NCBI RefSeq assembly: GCF_027853915.1
Contig: NZ_JAQGLA010000070.1
Location: forward strand, 1 to 43,018
Reading direction: 5' to 3'
Length of the DNA stretch: 43,018 nt
Source of the DNA: Saccharopolyspora oryzae
GTDB lineage: Bacteria > Actinomycetota > Actinomycetes > Mycobacteriales > Pseudonocardiaceae
Below, piece after piece: positions 14,729 through 22,516 of this stretch. The notes under the pieces are model-generated. The model saw only the letters and a program-made list of their open reading frames with translations. It was not told the origin of the DNA and made no database searches. Both the position numbers and the translations under genes were made by a program. Numbering within the stretch: position 1 is the first letter of the stretch; each line of letters begins with the position of its first letter.

Positions 14729-15313
14729 ATGGGAGCCGACCGGAACACCAGCGGCCTGCGGTGCCTGGTCCGCAGGCTGTTCCCCGGTGCCAACCCGCTG
14801 CGCCGGCGCACTGATCTCTTCGAACCGATCGCGCTGCTGCTCGCCGTGCTGGTCGTGGCGGCCGCCGCCGTGGTGGCGCTGCTGGTGGCGCGCGACGAGC
14901 TGAACAACCGCCTCGCCGTGGTCGAGCAGGAGCAGGCCACCAGGCACCAGGTGGTGGCCTCGGTGGTGGCCGAGCTGCCCAGCAGCGCGACGGGGCACCG
15001 GCCGGTCGCGGTGCACTGGGGCCAGCCGCCCGCTGATCGGTTCGCGGTGGTGGACCTGCCGGCCCGGGCGCCGGCCGCCGGCACGCTCCCGATCTGGGTG
15101 GACGACCAGGACCGGCTGGTCGCCCCGCCGCTCACCGGCGGCGAAGCGGCGCAAGCAGCGGGTCTGGCCGGAGCGGGAGTCCTGCTCGGAGCTGCGCTGA
15201 TGACCACGCTCGGCCTGCTCGGCGCGCGCGCCTGGGTCACCCACCGCCGGCTCGAGGCCTGGGCGGCCGAGTGGGAGAAGGTCGAGCCGCAGTGGCGCAA
15301 CCACACTTCGTAG
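14729..15313 (+). CDS. Rv1733c-like membrane protein
   Basis: A 194-residue membrane protein. The NPLRRRTDLFEPIALLLAVLVV stretch (about 21-43) is the hallmark start of the Rv1733c-like family, followed by the first transmembrane helix. A 70-80 residue extracytoplasmic part (VHWGQPPADRFAVVDLP, GTLPIWVDDQDRLVAPPLTG) is followed by a second helix (about 150-172) and a charged cytoplasmic tail. In this family the second domain is extracellular and of unknown role. The ATG at 14729 has GGAAGAAGG upstream. It is convergent with rpmB. Confidence 0.78.
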   Translation: MGADRNTSGLRCLVRRLFPGANPLRRRTDLFEPIALLLAVLVVAAAAVVALLVARDELNNRLAVVEQEQATRHQVVASVVAELPSSATGHRPVAVHWGQPPADRFAVVDLPARAPAAGTLPIWVDDQDRLVAPPLTGGEAAQAAGLAGAGVLLGAALMTTLGLLGARAWVTHRRLEAWAAEWEKVEPQWRNHTS

Positions 15314-15349
15314 GAAGTCTCCTTGGTGGTCGTTCTGTCCTTGTCTTTG

Positions 15350-15507
15350 ATGCGCCGAAGGCGCATGGCCCGCCCTCGGCGCTGGCACCGCCGCGGGTTC
15401 TCAGCGTTCGCCTGGCGAGGACGGCGCAGCTGCCGTGTATTGGCATACATCAAGTCGGGCACCCGGAGTCCAGGCGGGCGCTGAGGTTCCGCTACCCGCA
15501 CCGCTAC
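15350..15507 (-). repeat. Covarying multi-hairpin repeat, copy 3 (reverse)
   Basis: Same family as 2446-2603 and 19586-19744, on the minus strand. The outer stem CTCAGCGTTCGCCTGG (15400-15415) pairs with 15470-15485, with the same two-base internal mismatch as at 19608. The 3' hairpin is ATGCGCC/GGCGCAT (15350-15356/15360-15366). The inner stem is only partly paired, unlike the other two copies. Read on its own strand it lies 80 bp beyond the rpmB stop, after that gene's terminator. Confidence 0.78.
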
Positions 15508-15543
15508 TCGGAACGACCACCGGAGACAGGCCTTGAGCAGCAA

Positions 15544-15574
15544 AAACCCCGAGGCCCTGATGACCTCGGGGTTT
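15544..15574 (-). terminator. rpmB terminator
   Basis: AAACCCCGAGG (15544-15554) pairs perfectly with CCTCGGGGTTT (15564-15574). It lies 13 bp after the rpmB stop on the minus strand and may also serve the convergent membrane-protein gene. Confidence 0.8.
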
Positions 15575-15587
15575 AACGCGCTGTGAT

Positions 15588-15779
15588 TCAGCCGCGCGCG
15601 ACCTTGCCAGCTCGCAGGCAGGAGGTGCACACGTTCATGCGCTTGCGCTGCGACAGGCCGATCTTGGCGTGCACGGTCTGAATGTTCGGGTTCCACCGGC
15701 GCCGAGTCTTCCGGTGGGAGTGCGAGACCGAGTTGCCGAAGCCAGGTCCCTTCTTGCAGACGTCGCAGACGGCAGCCAC
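15588..15779 (-). CDS. rpmB: 50S ribosomal protein L28 (zinc-binding form)
   Basis: A 63-residue large-subunit protein. AAVCDVCKKGPGFGNSVSHS is the L28 N-terminus and RRRWNPNIQ the conserved core. Two CxxC pairs (CDVC, CTSC) are present, so this is the zinc-containing (C+) paralogue used when zinc is sufficient. The GTG at 15779 is chosen because AAGGGG stands 8 bp upstream; the GTG at 15788 would be too close to that site. The gene is unlinked to rpmG here, as in the Rv2975a arrangement next to ung. Confidence 0.95.
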   Translation of the reverse strand: MAAVCDVCKKGPGFGNSVSHSHRKTRRRWNPNIQTVHAKIGLSQRKRMNVCTSCLRAGKVARG

Positions 15780-15823
15780 GTCAGACACCCCTTACTTTGC
15801 TTGACGGTTACAGCGATGAGAGC

Positions 15824-15848
15824 CACGCAAGCGACCCCCACTTGCGTG
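15824..15848 (-). promoter_or_regulatory. Hairpin in the rpmB leader
   Basis: CACGCAAG (15824-15831) pairs with CTTGCGTG (15841-15848). It lies 45-70 bp upstream of the rpmB start in the presumed 5' leader. A TACACT sequence on the minus strand (15938-15933) could be the -10 element, giving a leader of about 150 bases. Ribosomal protein leaders often carry autoregulatory structures; this one matches none I know. Confidence 0.35.
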
Positions 15849-16028
15849 AGAGCTTGCTGTTCACCGCCGTTGGCGGCGGCCTGAGCCCGGAAATCCGGAC
15901 GCCCTGGGTCATCGCCACCCTGGGACCGGATCAGTGTATCCCACCGTTGACCGCCCCTCCGGCGGTGGGGGCGCGTGGCCCCGGACGGGACTAGGGTCAG
16001 GCCAATCCGATGGTAGGAGGAGGTCCGG

Positions 16029-17588
16029 TTGTTGCGGACGCTGGATGCGGCGGCGGCCCGGCGCTGGGCGGACTTGTCCCTGGCTGCGCTCGTCTCGGAG
16101 CGCGCCGCGATCGACCGGATCAACGTCTACCCGGTCGCCGACGGGGACACCGGCACGAACCTGCTGCAGACGATGCGGGCCGCTGTGGACGAGCTGGACG
16201 CGGCCGCGCCCGACACCCTCGGCGGGGTGCTCGGAGCCCTCGCCAAGGGAGCGCTCGGCGGCGCCTGCGGGAACTCCGGAGTGCTGCTCTCGCAGGCCAT
16301 GCGCGGTGTGTCCGAGCAGCTCCGGGATGTTACGGCCGCCGACGGGCGCGATCTGCACGCCGCGTTGACCCGGGCCGACGAGCTCGCCCGCGAGGCGCTC
16401 GCCGAGCCCGTCGAGGGCACTGTGCTGTCGGTCCTGCGGGCCGCAGCTCGCGGCGCGGCCGGGACCGATCAGCTGGACGTCGCGGTGCACGGTGCGACTC
16501 GGGCTGCCGTTGACGCTCTGGCCGCGACCCCCGCGCAGCTCTCCGTGCTCTCGGACGCCGGGGTCGTCGATGCCGGTGGACGCGGTTTCGTGGTGGTGCT
16601 CGACGCGCTGCACGCGGTCGTCCGGGACGGCGAGCAGCTCGCCCCGGCGGCTCCGCTGCCCGGCGAATCCGGTGTTCTGGAGCACGAGTCGCAGTACGAG
16701 TACGAGGTCATGTACCTGCTCGGCGACACCGACCAGGAGCGCGCGACCGCTCTGCGCGAGGTGCTGTGCGGTCTGGGCGACTGCGTGTCGGTGGTCGGTG
16801 ACGGCGTGGGGTCGTGGGCCGTCCACGTGCACTGCGACGAGATCGGCGCGGCGATCGAATCGGGCATCGACAGCGGCCGGGTGCGCAACATCAAGGTGAC
16901 CCGGTTCGCCGACCAGCAGGCCGCGTTCGCGCGCGAGGCCGCGGTGCTGGCCTGCGTGCCCAGCGAGGAGCTGGGGGAGCTGTTCGCCGCGGAAGGCGCT
17001 GACGTGCTCGTCGTCGGTCCGGAGCCGACGCCCGAACGGCTCGGCGAGGCGGTCGAGGCCAGCGGGGCGGCGCACGTCGTGGTGCTGCCCAACGATCCGG
17101 ACACCGCGGTGCTGGTGGAGCGGGCTGCTGCCGGGGTGAGCGCGGACGGTGCGGATGTCGTCGTGGTGCCCACGGCGTCCCCGGTGCAGGGGCTCGCCGC
17201 GTTGGCGGTGCACGACGTGACGCGGCGTCGGGCCGACGACCAGGTCGCGATGGCCGAAGCCGCGGCGGCGACCCGGCGCGGTGAGCTGCGCATCGCCGAT
17301 GCCGAGGCGCTGACCTGGGTCGGTCGCTGCCGCCCGGGTGACGTGCTCGGGTTGATCGACGGGGACGTGGTGCTGATCGGCGACGACGTGCCGACGGCGG
17401 CCCGCGACCTCGCGGCGCGCATGCTCAGCACCGGTGGCGAGCTGGTCACCGCGCTGGTCCACGCAGACGCCCCGCCAGGCCTGGTCGACGTCCTGGCCGA
17501 TCACCTCCGGCGTTCCCACCCGGAGGTCGAGCTCGCCGGCTACCCGGCGGGGGAGCTCGGCGCGCTGCTGCTCCTCGGCGTGGAGTAG
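16029..17588 (+). CDS. DhaL-domain kinase (FakA-like / DAK family)
   Basis: A 519-residue protein. Its N-terminal DhaL-type ATP-binding domain contains INVYPVADGDTGTNLLQTM (Mg-ADP binding aspartates) and GACGNSGVLLSQAMRG. A middle domain (YEYEVMYLLGDTDQERATALRE) and a C-terminal DAK1-like domain follow, the layout of FakA, the fatty-acid kinase catalytic subunit that works with a DegV-type FakB. No FakB/DegV gene is in the window. The TTG at 16029 follows TAGGAGGAGG. In M. tuberculosis the corresponding region is annotated as two genes (Rv2975c/Rv2974c); here it is one continuous gene. It precedes recG in the conserved order. Confidence 0.85.
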   Translation: MLRTLDAAAARRWADLSLAALVSERAAIDRINVYPVADGDTGTNLLQTMRAAVDELDAAAPDTLGGVLGALAKGALGGACGNSGVLLSQAMRGVSEQLRDVTAADGRDLHAALTRADELAREALAEPVEGTVLSVLRAAARGAAGTDQLDVAVHGATRAAVDALAATPAQLSVLSDAGVVDAGGRGFVVVLDALHAVVRDGEQLAPAAPLPGESGVLEHESQYEYEVMYLLGDTDQERATALREVLCGLGDCVSVVGDGVGSWAVHVHCDEIGAAIESGIDSGRVRNIKVTRFADQQAAFAREAAVLACVPSEELGELFAAEGADVLVVGPEPTPERLGEAVEASGAAHVVVLPNDPDTAVLVERAAAGVSADGADVVVVPTASPVQGLAALAVHDVTRRRADDQVAMAEAAAATRRGELRIADAEALTWVGRCRPGDVLGLIDGDVVLIGDDVPTAARDLAARMLSTGGELVTALVHADAPPGLVDVLADHLRRSHPEVELAGYPAGELGALLLLGVE

Positions 17589-17662
17589 CCGCCGAGATCT
17601 TCGCTGGTCAGCAAGGCCCTTCGCGACCGCTTGAACAGATCGGTGGCTCGTGAGGAATTAAT

Positions 17663-17683
17663 GGTGCTAATGTCAATAGCACC
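17663..17683 (+). promoter_or_regulatory. Operator-like inverted repeat abutting the YtrA-type gene
   Basis: GGTGCTA (17663-17669) and TAGCACC (17677-17683) form a perfect inverted repeat separated by 7 bases. It ends at the base before the ATG (17684). No ribosome site is possible in that position, so the transcript is probably leaderless; TAATGT at 17668-17673 is a candidate -10. GntR/YtrA regulators usually bind such palindromes at their own promoter. Confidence 0.6.
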
Positions 17684-18043
17684 ATGTTGCTCTCGTTGGA
17701 TCTGAACGACGAGCGTCCGCTGCACGAGCAGGCCGCGGACGCCATCCGGCGTGCCATCGCGGCGGGCGAGGTCGAGCCGGGGGACCGGTTGCCGCCCGCC
17801 CGGGACCTCGCGGTCGCGATGCAGATCAACGCCAACACCGTGCTCCGCGCGCTGCGGCAGCTGCGGGGAGAAGGGCTGCTGGAGTTCCGGCGCGGGCGCG
17901 GGGTGAGCGTGCTGAACCGCCCGGATCCGGAAGCGGCGCTGCGGCAGAAGCTCCAGGAGCTGCTGGCCGAAGCCGCCCGGCACGGGTACCGGCCGGACGA
18001 CGTCGTCGAGTGGATAGCAGCCGAGAAGCAGGAGGCGAGATGA
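17684..18043 (+). CDS. YtrA-subfamily GntR transcriptional regulator
   Basis: A 119-residue repressor with an N-terminal winged helix (LHEQAADAIRRAIAAGEVEPGDRLPPARDLAVAMQINANTVLRAL). Its short C-terminal helical tail is characteristic of the YtrA subfamily and too small for a ligand-binding domain. It overlaps the next gene by the ATGA junction, so it is co-transcribed with a DUF1648 membrane protein. YtrA regulators typically repress their own operon in response to envelope stress or antibiotics. The operator palindrome sits at the start codon. Confidence 0.9.
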   Translation: MLLSLDLNDERPLHEQAADAIRRAIAAGEVEPGDRLPPARDLAVAMQINANTVLRALRQLRGEGLLEFRRGRGVSVLNRPDPEAALRQKLQELLAEAARHGYRPDDVVEWIAAEKQEAR

Positions 18044-18993
18044 CCTACCGCACCCGATTCCTGGGCGCAGCGGGCCTGTGGGTGGCCGCCGTGACCGCAG
18101 CGCTGCTCGTCGGAGCGTTCGCCGTGCGGGACCGGCTGCCGGATCCGATGGCCACGCACTGGGGCATCTCCGGGGCGCCGGACGACTCGATGCCCTTCGC
18201 CGGTCACCTGGTGTTCGACCTGGTCATGTGGTTGATCATCGCGGTGGTCGCGGTCGTCGTCGCGGTGCGCGGCTGGGAGCGGAGGGCCGCGCGGGCCAGC
18301 GCCGCGGCGATCCTGGGCGCCGGTGCCGCTTTCGCCGTCGGCATGTCCGCGTTGACCACCTGGGCGAACCTCGACGCCGCCGGGTGGGAGCAGGCCAGGT
18401 CGCTGCCGGTCTGGCAGGTGATCCCGGTGCTCGCGCTCGCCGCGCTGGTCGGCTGGCTCGGCTGGTGGGTCGGCAACCGCGGCCCGGACGCGCAGCCGGA
18501 AGAGGCCGGGGAACTCGCCGAGCTGACGCTGAAACCGGGGGAGCGCGCGGTGTGGGTGTCCTCGGTCCGGAGCCGAACGCTGCTGGTCATCGGCGGGATC
18601 ACGCTGCTGGTCGGGGTCGTGTCGCTGGCGCTGCAGGCGTGGCCCCCGGCGCTGGTGCTGATGCTGTCCGGGCTGCTCGTCCTCGCCCTGTCCTCGGCGC
18701 GGGTGCAGGTCGACGAGCGCGGGGTGCGCACCTCGTTCGGCCCGCTGCGCTGGCCGGTCCGGCGGATCCGGCTCGAGCAGATCGAGAGCGCGCGGGTGGA
18801 GATCCGGCGCGCGACGGAGGTCGGCGGCTGGGGCTACCGCGTGCTGCCGCACACCACCGCGATCATGCTCCGCGGCGGCGAATGCCTGGCCCTGCGCCTG
18901 AACTCGGGCCGCAACTTCTACATCAGCGTCGACCACCCGACCCGGGGTGCGGAGCTGGTCAACGCCCTCATCACCGAGCGCTCCGCGCTCTGA
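18040..18993 (+). CDS. DUF1648 (SdpI-like) membrane protein with C-terminal PH-like domain
   Basis: About 317 residues. The N-terminal DUF1648 block (FAVRDRLPDPMATHWGISGAPDDSMP, about 26-51) is typical of SdpI immunity-type proteins. Transmembrane helices lie at about 8-26, 62-80, 88-108 and 126-146. A later segment with two helices (about 183-223) leads into a bacterial PH-like domain (VQVDERGVRTSFGPLRWPVRRIRLEQIESARV). The ATG at 18040 has AGGAGG 5 bp upstream. Its link to a YtrA regulator suggests response to or protection from a membrane-active agent, which is inference. Confidence 0.78.
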   Translation: MTYRTRFLGAAGLWVAAVTAALLVGAFAVRDRLPDPMATHWGISGAPDDSMPFAGHLVFDLVMWLIIAVVAVVVAVRGWERRAARASAAAILGAGAAFAVGMSALTTWANLDAAGWEQARSLPVWQVIPVLALAALVGWLGWWVGNRGPDAQPEEAGELAELTLKPGERAVWVSSVRSRTLLVIGGITLLVGVVSLALQAWPPALVLMLSGLLVLALSSARVQVDERGVRTSFGPLRWPVRRIRLEQIESARVEIRRATEVGGWGYRVLPHTTAIMLRGGECLALRLNSGRNFYISVDHPTRGAELVNALITERSAL

Positions 18994-19077
18994 GGTCCGA
19001 CCTGAGCCGGTCGCGACGGCCTGACCTGGGCAGCCGGTACTGTCGTCACCGGTCGTCGAGTTGAGCGGGAGAGCGGC

Positions 19078-19560
19078 GTGGATGTCCGGCGGCGGTACCT
19101 CTGGTTCGTGGGTGGCTGGACGCTGCTCGTCGCGCTGCTGATGCTGCTGGTCCCGACGGCGCTGCGCGCCAGGCTGCCCGAGCCGATCACCGTCGAGTGG
19201 ACGTTCTCCGGAGCACCGGAGGATTCGAGCCCGCTGCGCGACTTCCTCTTCGAGGAACTCGTCTGGTGGCTGGTGGTCGCCGCGGTCTGGAGCGTGCTCG
19301 GCTTCGGCGGCGTGCTGAAGCGGCGCGGTCTGGCTTGGGCTTCGGCGGCACTGGGCGCGTTCGGCGCGACGATGCTCGGCACGGTGGTCCTGACCACGGT
19401 GGCCAACCTGGACGCGCCGAGCTTCCGCGACGCCATCGATCCACCCAGTTCCGGCTGGCTGCTGCTGGGCGGCGCCCTAGCGGGTTGGCTGGGCTGGCGC
19501 TTGGGCAGTCGTAGCGAGGGCACTCCACCGACTGATCGAGACGTCAGTGCGGTCCGCTAG
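19078..19560 (+). CDS. Small DUF1648-type membrane protein
   Basis: A 160-residue membrane protein that looks like a paralogue of the N-terminal half of the preceding gene. RLPEPITVEWTFSGAPEDSSPL aligns with its DUF1648 block, and TTVANLDAPSFRD with TTWANLDAAGWEQ. Four hydrophobic helices are predicted. The GTG at 19078 follows GCGGGAGAGCGGC. It lies 84 bp after the paralogue, probably in the same operon. It lacks the PH-like domain. Confidence 0.72.
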   Translation: MDVRRRYLWFVGGWTLLVALLMLLVPTALRARLPEPITVEWTFSGAPEDSSPLRDFLFEELVWWLVVAAVWSVLGFGGVLKRRGLAWASAALGAFGATMLGTVVLTTVANLDAPSFRDAIDPPSSGWLLLGGALAGWLGWRLGSRSEGTPPTDRDVSAVR

Positions 19561-19585
19561 AACTTGTCTGAAGCTCTCGTTTTGC

Positions 19586-19744
19586 GTGGCGGTGCGGGTG
19601 GCGGAACCTCAGCGCCCGCCTGGTCTGCGGGTGCCCAGCCTTATGTATGCCAATACACGGCGGCTGGGCCGTCCTCGCCAGGCGAACGCTGAGAACCCGC
19701 GGCGGTGCAAGCTGCGAGGGTGGGCTATTCGCCTGGCGGCGAAT
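19586..19744 (+). repeat. Covarying multi-hairpin repeat, copy 2
   Basis: Outer stem CTCAGCGCCCGCCTGG (19608-19623) with 19678-19693: two 7-bp helices flanking a CC/AA mismatch. Inner stem GCCCAGCC (19633-19640) with GGCTGGGC (19662-19669), topped by TGTAT/ATACA around gcca. The 3' hairpin is ATTCGCC/GGCGAAT (19727-19733/19738-19744). Compared with 2446-2603, most stem positions differ but pairing is preserved. It starts 26 bp after the DUF1648 gene, co-oriented, and lies upstream of recG. Confidence 0.8.
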
Positions 19745-19834
19745 GAAAGACGAAGACCGAATACCAGGATCGAAGGCAGGCGCTAACTTGCTGGGTGCCT
19801 GACCGGTGACGACGTGCGCGGCGGAGGACCAGCT

Positions 19835-22072
19835 GTGACCACATTGGACGCGAAGCTCGACCGGGTGCTCGGCGCCAAGTCCGGCAAGGCGCTCGAGACG
19901 GCGCTGGGCCTGGTGACCGTCGGCGACCTGCTGCGCCACTACCCGCGCCGCTACGCCGAGCGCGGCGAGCTGACCGCGATCGCCGGGCTGGAGATCGACG
20001 AGCACGCCACCGTGCTGGCGAAGGTCGAGCGGGTCACCAAGCGCACCATGAAGTCCCGCCGCGGCACCATCGTCGAAGCCCGCATCACCGACGGGCACCG
20101 GTCGCTGACCTGCACCTTCTTCAACCAGGCCTGGCGGGAGCGGGAGCTGGTGGTGGGCCGGCGCGGGATGTTCGCCGGCAAGGTCACCTCCTACCGCCAG
20201 CAGCTGCAGCTCGCCCACCCCGAGTACCAGCTGTTCGACGACGAGGCCACCGACATCGGTTCGGCCGCCGAGGAGTTCGCCTCCGCGCTTATCCCGGTCT
20301 ACCCGTCGGCGCAGGGCCTGCCGTCGTGGTCCATCGCGCGCTGCGTGGGGCAGGTCCTCGACGTCTGGGACGGCACCGACGACCAGCTGCCCCCGGAGAT
20401 GCGCGACCGGCTGGGACTGGCCGACCTGGAGTCGGCGCTGCGCAAGATCCACCGGCCGCACAGCTTCGCCGACGTGGCGGCCGCCCAGGACCGGCTGAAG
20501 TGGGACGAGGCGCTGTCGGTGCAGCTGGTGCTGGCGCAGCTGCGCGGTTCGAACCAGTCGCACCCGGCGCCGGTCTGCCCGCGCCGCGACGACGGCGTGC
20601 TGGCCGCGTTCGACCAGCGGATGCCGTTCGAGCTGACCAAGGGGCAGCGCGAGATCGGCGAGCAGATCGCCGAGGACCTGACCGTCGAGCACCCGATGAA
20701 CCGCCTGGTGCAGGGCGAGGTCGGCAGCGGCAAGACGGTGGTGGCGCTGCGCGCGATGCTGCAGGTGGTCGACGCCGGTCGGCAGGCGGCGATGCTCGCC
20801 CCGACCGAGGTGCTCGCCGCGCAGCACGCCCGCTCGCTGCGGGAACTGCTCGGCGACCTGGCCATGGCGGGCGAGCTCGGCGGCGCCGAAGAAGCCACGC
20901 GGGTGACGCTGCTGACCGGCTCGCTCGGTGCGGCGCAGCGCAAGAAGGCGTTGCTGGAGGCGGCTTCCGGCGAAGCCGGGATCGTGGTCGGCACGCACGC
21001 GCTGATCCAGGACCGGGTCTCCTTCGCCGACCTCGGACTCGTGGTGGTCGACGAGCAGCACCGGTTCGGCGTCGAGCAGCGCGACGCGCTGCGGGCCCGC
21101 GGCGGCGAGGAGACGTCGCCGCACGTGCTGGTGATGACCGCGACGCCCATCCCGCGCACGGTGGCGATGACGGTCTACGGCGACCTGGAAACCTCGGCGC
21201 TGCGCGAACTCCCGCAGGGGCGCTCGCCGATCAGCACCAGCGTGGTGCCGGTGGCGGAGAAGCCGACCTGGCTGGAGCGGGCGTGGACGCGCATCCACGA
21301 GGAAGTCGCGGCCGGGCACCAGGTCTACGTGGTGTGCCCGCGGATCGGCGACGACGAGGAGACCGCGGGCAAGGGCAAGAAGAAGACCCGCAAGACCGCC
21401 GTGGACGACAGCGACGGGGGCGGCGAGGAACCGCCGCCCGAGGACGGCGAGGAGCGCCGCCCACCGCTGGCGGTGCTCGACGTGGCCGAACAGCTCGGGG
21501 CCGGACCGCTGGCCGGCCTGCGGATCGGCATCTTGCACGGGCGGCTGGCCGCCGACGACAAGGACGCGGTGATGCGCGCCTTCGCCGACGGCGAGGTCGA
21601 CGTGCTGGTGGCGACCACCGTGGTCGAGGTCGGCGTGAACGTCCCGAACGCCACGGTGATGGTGATCATGGACGCGGACCGGTTCGGCGTGAGCCAGCTG
21701 CACCAGCTGCGCGGTCGCGTCGGTCGGGGCAGCGCGCCGGGCCTGTGCCTGCTGGTCACCGAGGCGGTGGGCGGCACCACCACGCGCGAGCGGCTGGACG
21801 CGGTCGCCTCGACCACCGACGGCTTCGAACTCGCCCGCCTGGACCTGGAACTGCGCCGCGAGGGCGACGTCCTCGGCGCGGCCCAGTCCGGCCGCAAGTC
21901 GGGCCTGAAGATGCTGTCCCTGCTCCGCGACGAGGACGTGATCGCGGCGGCCCGCGACGAAGCGGCCCACATCGTCGACCAGGACCCGGCCCTCCGAAAC
22001 CACCCGGGCCTGGCCCGAATGGTCGCCGAAGTGGTCGACGCGGACCGGGCGGAGTACCTCGAGAAGACCTGA
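19835..22072 (+). CDS. recG: ATP-dependent DNA helicase RecG
   Basis: A 745-residue branch-migration helicase acting at stalled forks and Holliday junctions. An N-terminal wedge/OB domain (ITDGHRSLTCTFFNQAWRERELVVG) is followed by the motor. Walker A is GEVGSGKT at about residue 294, motif II is DEQHRFGVEQR at about 405, motif III is MTATPIPRT and motif VI is QLHQLRGRVGRG. A low-complexity acidic insert (GKGKKKTRKTAVDDSDGGGEEPPPED) interrupts the second RecA fold, as in other actinobacteria. The GTG at 19835 follows GGAGGA. It follows the DAK-type gene as in mycobacteria, apart from the YtrA/DUF1648 insert. Confidence 0.95.
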   Translation: MTTLDAKLDRVLGAKSGKALETALGLVTVGDLLRHYPRRYAERGELTAIAGLEIDEHATVLAKVERVTKRTMKSRRGTIVEARITDGHRSLTCTFFNQAWRERELVVGRRGMFAGKVTSYRQQLQLAHPEYQLFDDEATDIGSAAEEFASALIPVYPSAQGLPSWSIARCVGQVLDVWDGTDDQLPPEMRDRLGLADLESALRKIHRPHSFADVAAAQDRLKWDEALSVQLVLAQLRGSNQSHPAPVCPRRDDGVLAAFDQRMPFELTKGQREIGEQIAEDLTVEHPMNRLVQGEVGSGKTVVALRAMLQVVDAGRQAAMLAPTEVLAAQHARSLRELLGDLAMAGELGGAEEATRVTLLTGSLGAAQRKKALLEAASGEAGIVVGTHALIQDRVSFADLGLVVVDEQHRFGVEQRDALRARGGEETSPHVLVMTATPIPRTVAMTVYGDLETSALRELPQGRSPISTSVVPVAEKPTWLERAWTRIHEEVAAGHQVYVVCPRIGDDEETAGKGKKKTRKTAVDDSDGGGEEPPPEDGEERRPPLAVLDVAEQLGAGPLAGLRIGILHGRLAADDKDAVMRAFADGEVDVLVATTVVEVGVNVPNATVMVIMDADRFGVSQLHQLRGRVGRGSAPGLCLLVTEAVGGTTTRERLDAVASTTDGFELARLDLELRREGDVLGAAQSGRKSGLKMLSLLRDEDVIAAARDEAAHIVDQDPALRNHPGLARMVAEVVDADRAEYLEKT

Positions 22073-22516
22073 CCGCAGGGACAGGTGCGGACCCGTCCCC
22101 ATGCACATTGGGATCACGGGTCTCACGTTTTTCCGTCCGCTCCAGATCGACCCGACGGCCGCGGAACTGCTGCAGCGCTGCCGATTGCGGGTGGGTGCGT
22201 CAGCATGGACGGCATCATTCGGTCTTCTCGTGGAGAGCTGCGGGCGTGAGTGCTCTCCGCTTCGTTGCGGTTGTTTGAACGGCGGATCAACTGCTCGTGG
22301 CGGTGTGCGCCATGGCTCGGCGGGAACAAGAGATCGAAACTTGCACTCGGCGAAAATTATTTTGTTTTTCTTTTGGTCCAGACCTTGCTCGGAAGGGTTG
22401 TTTGGGCAGGTCATGGGGGCATGGAGGTGTCCATCACTCGGGAAGTTCTCCCGGAAGGGGGAATTTTCGCGGTACCGTGCTGGCACTGACCGACACCCGC
22501 CAACCGAGGAGCCGGT
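22073..22516 (+). other. Gene-free region before pyc, with an AT-rich patch
   Basis: No gene is supported in these 444 bases. An unusually AT-rich stretch lies at about 22345-22380. TACCGT at about 22472 could be the -10 of the pyc promoter, 45 bp before the start codon. Short inverted GTGC/GCAC pairs follow it. The region probably holds pyc regulation, but I can assign no specific site. Confidence 0.4.
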
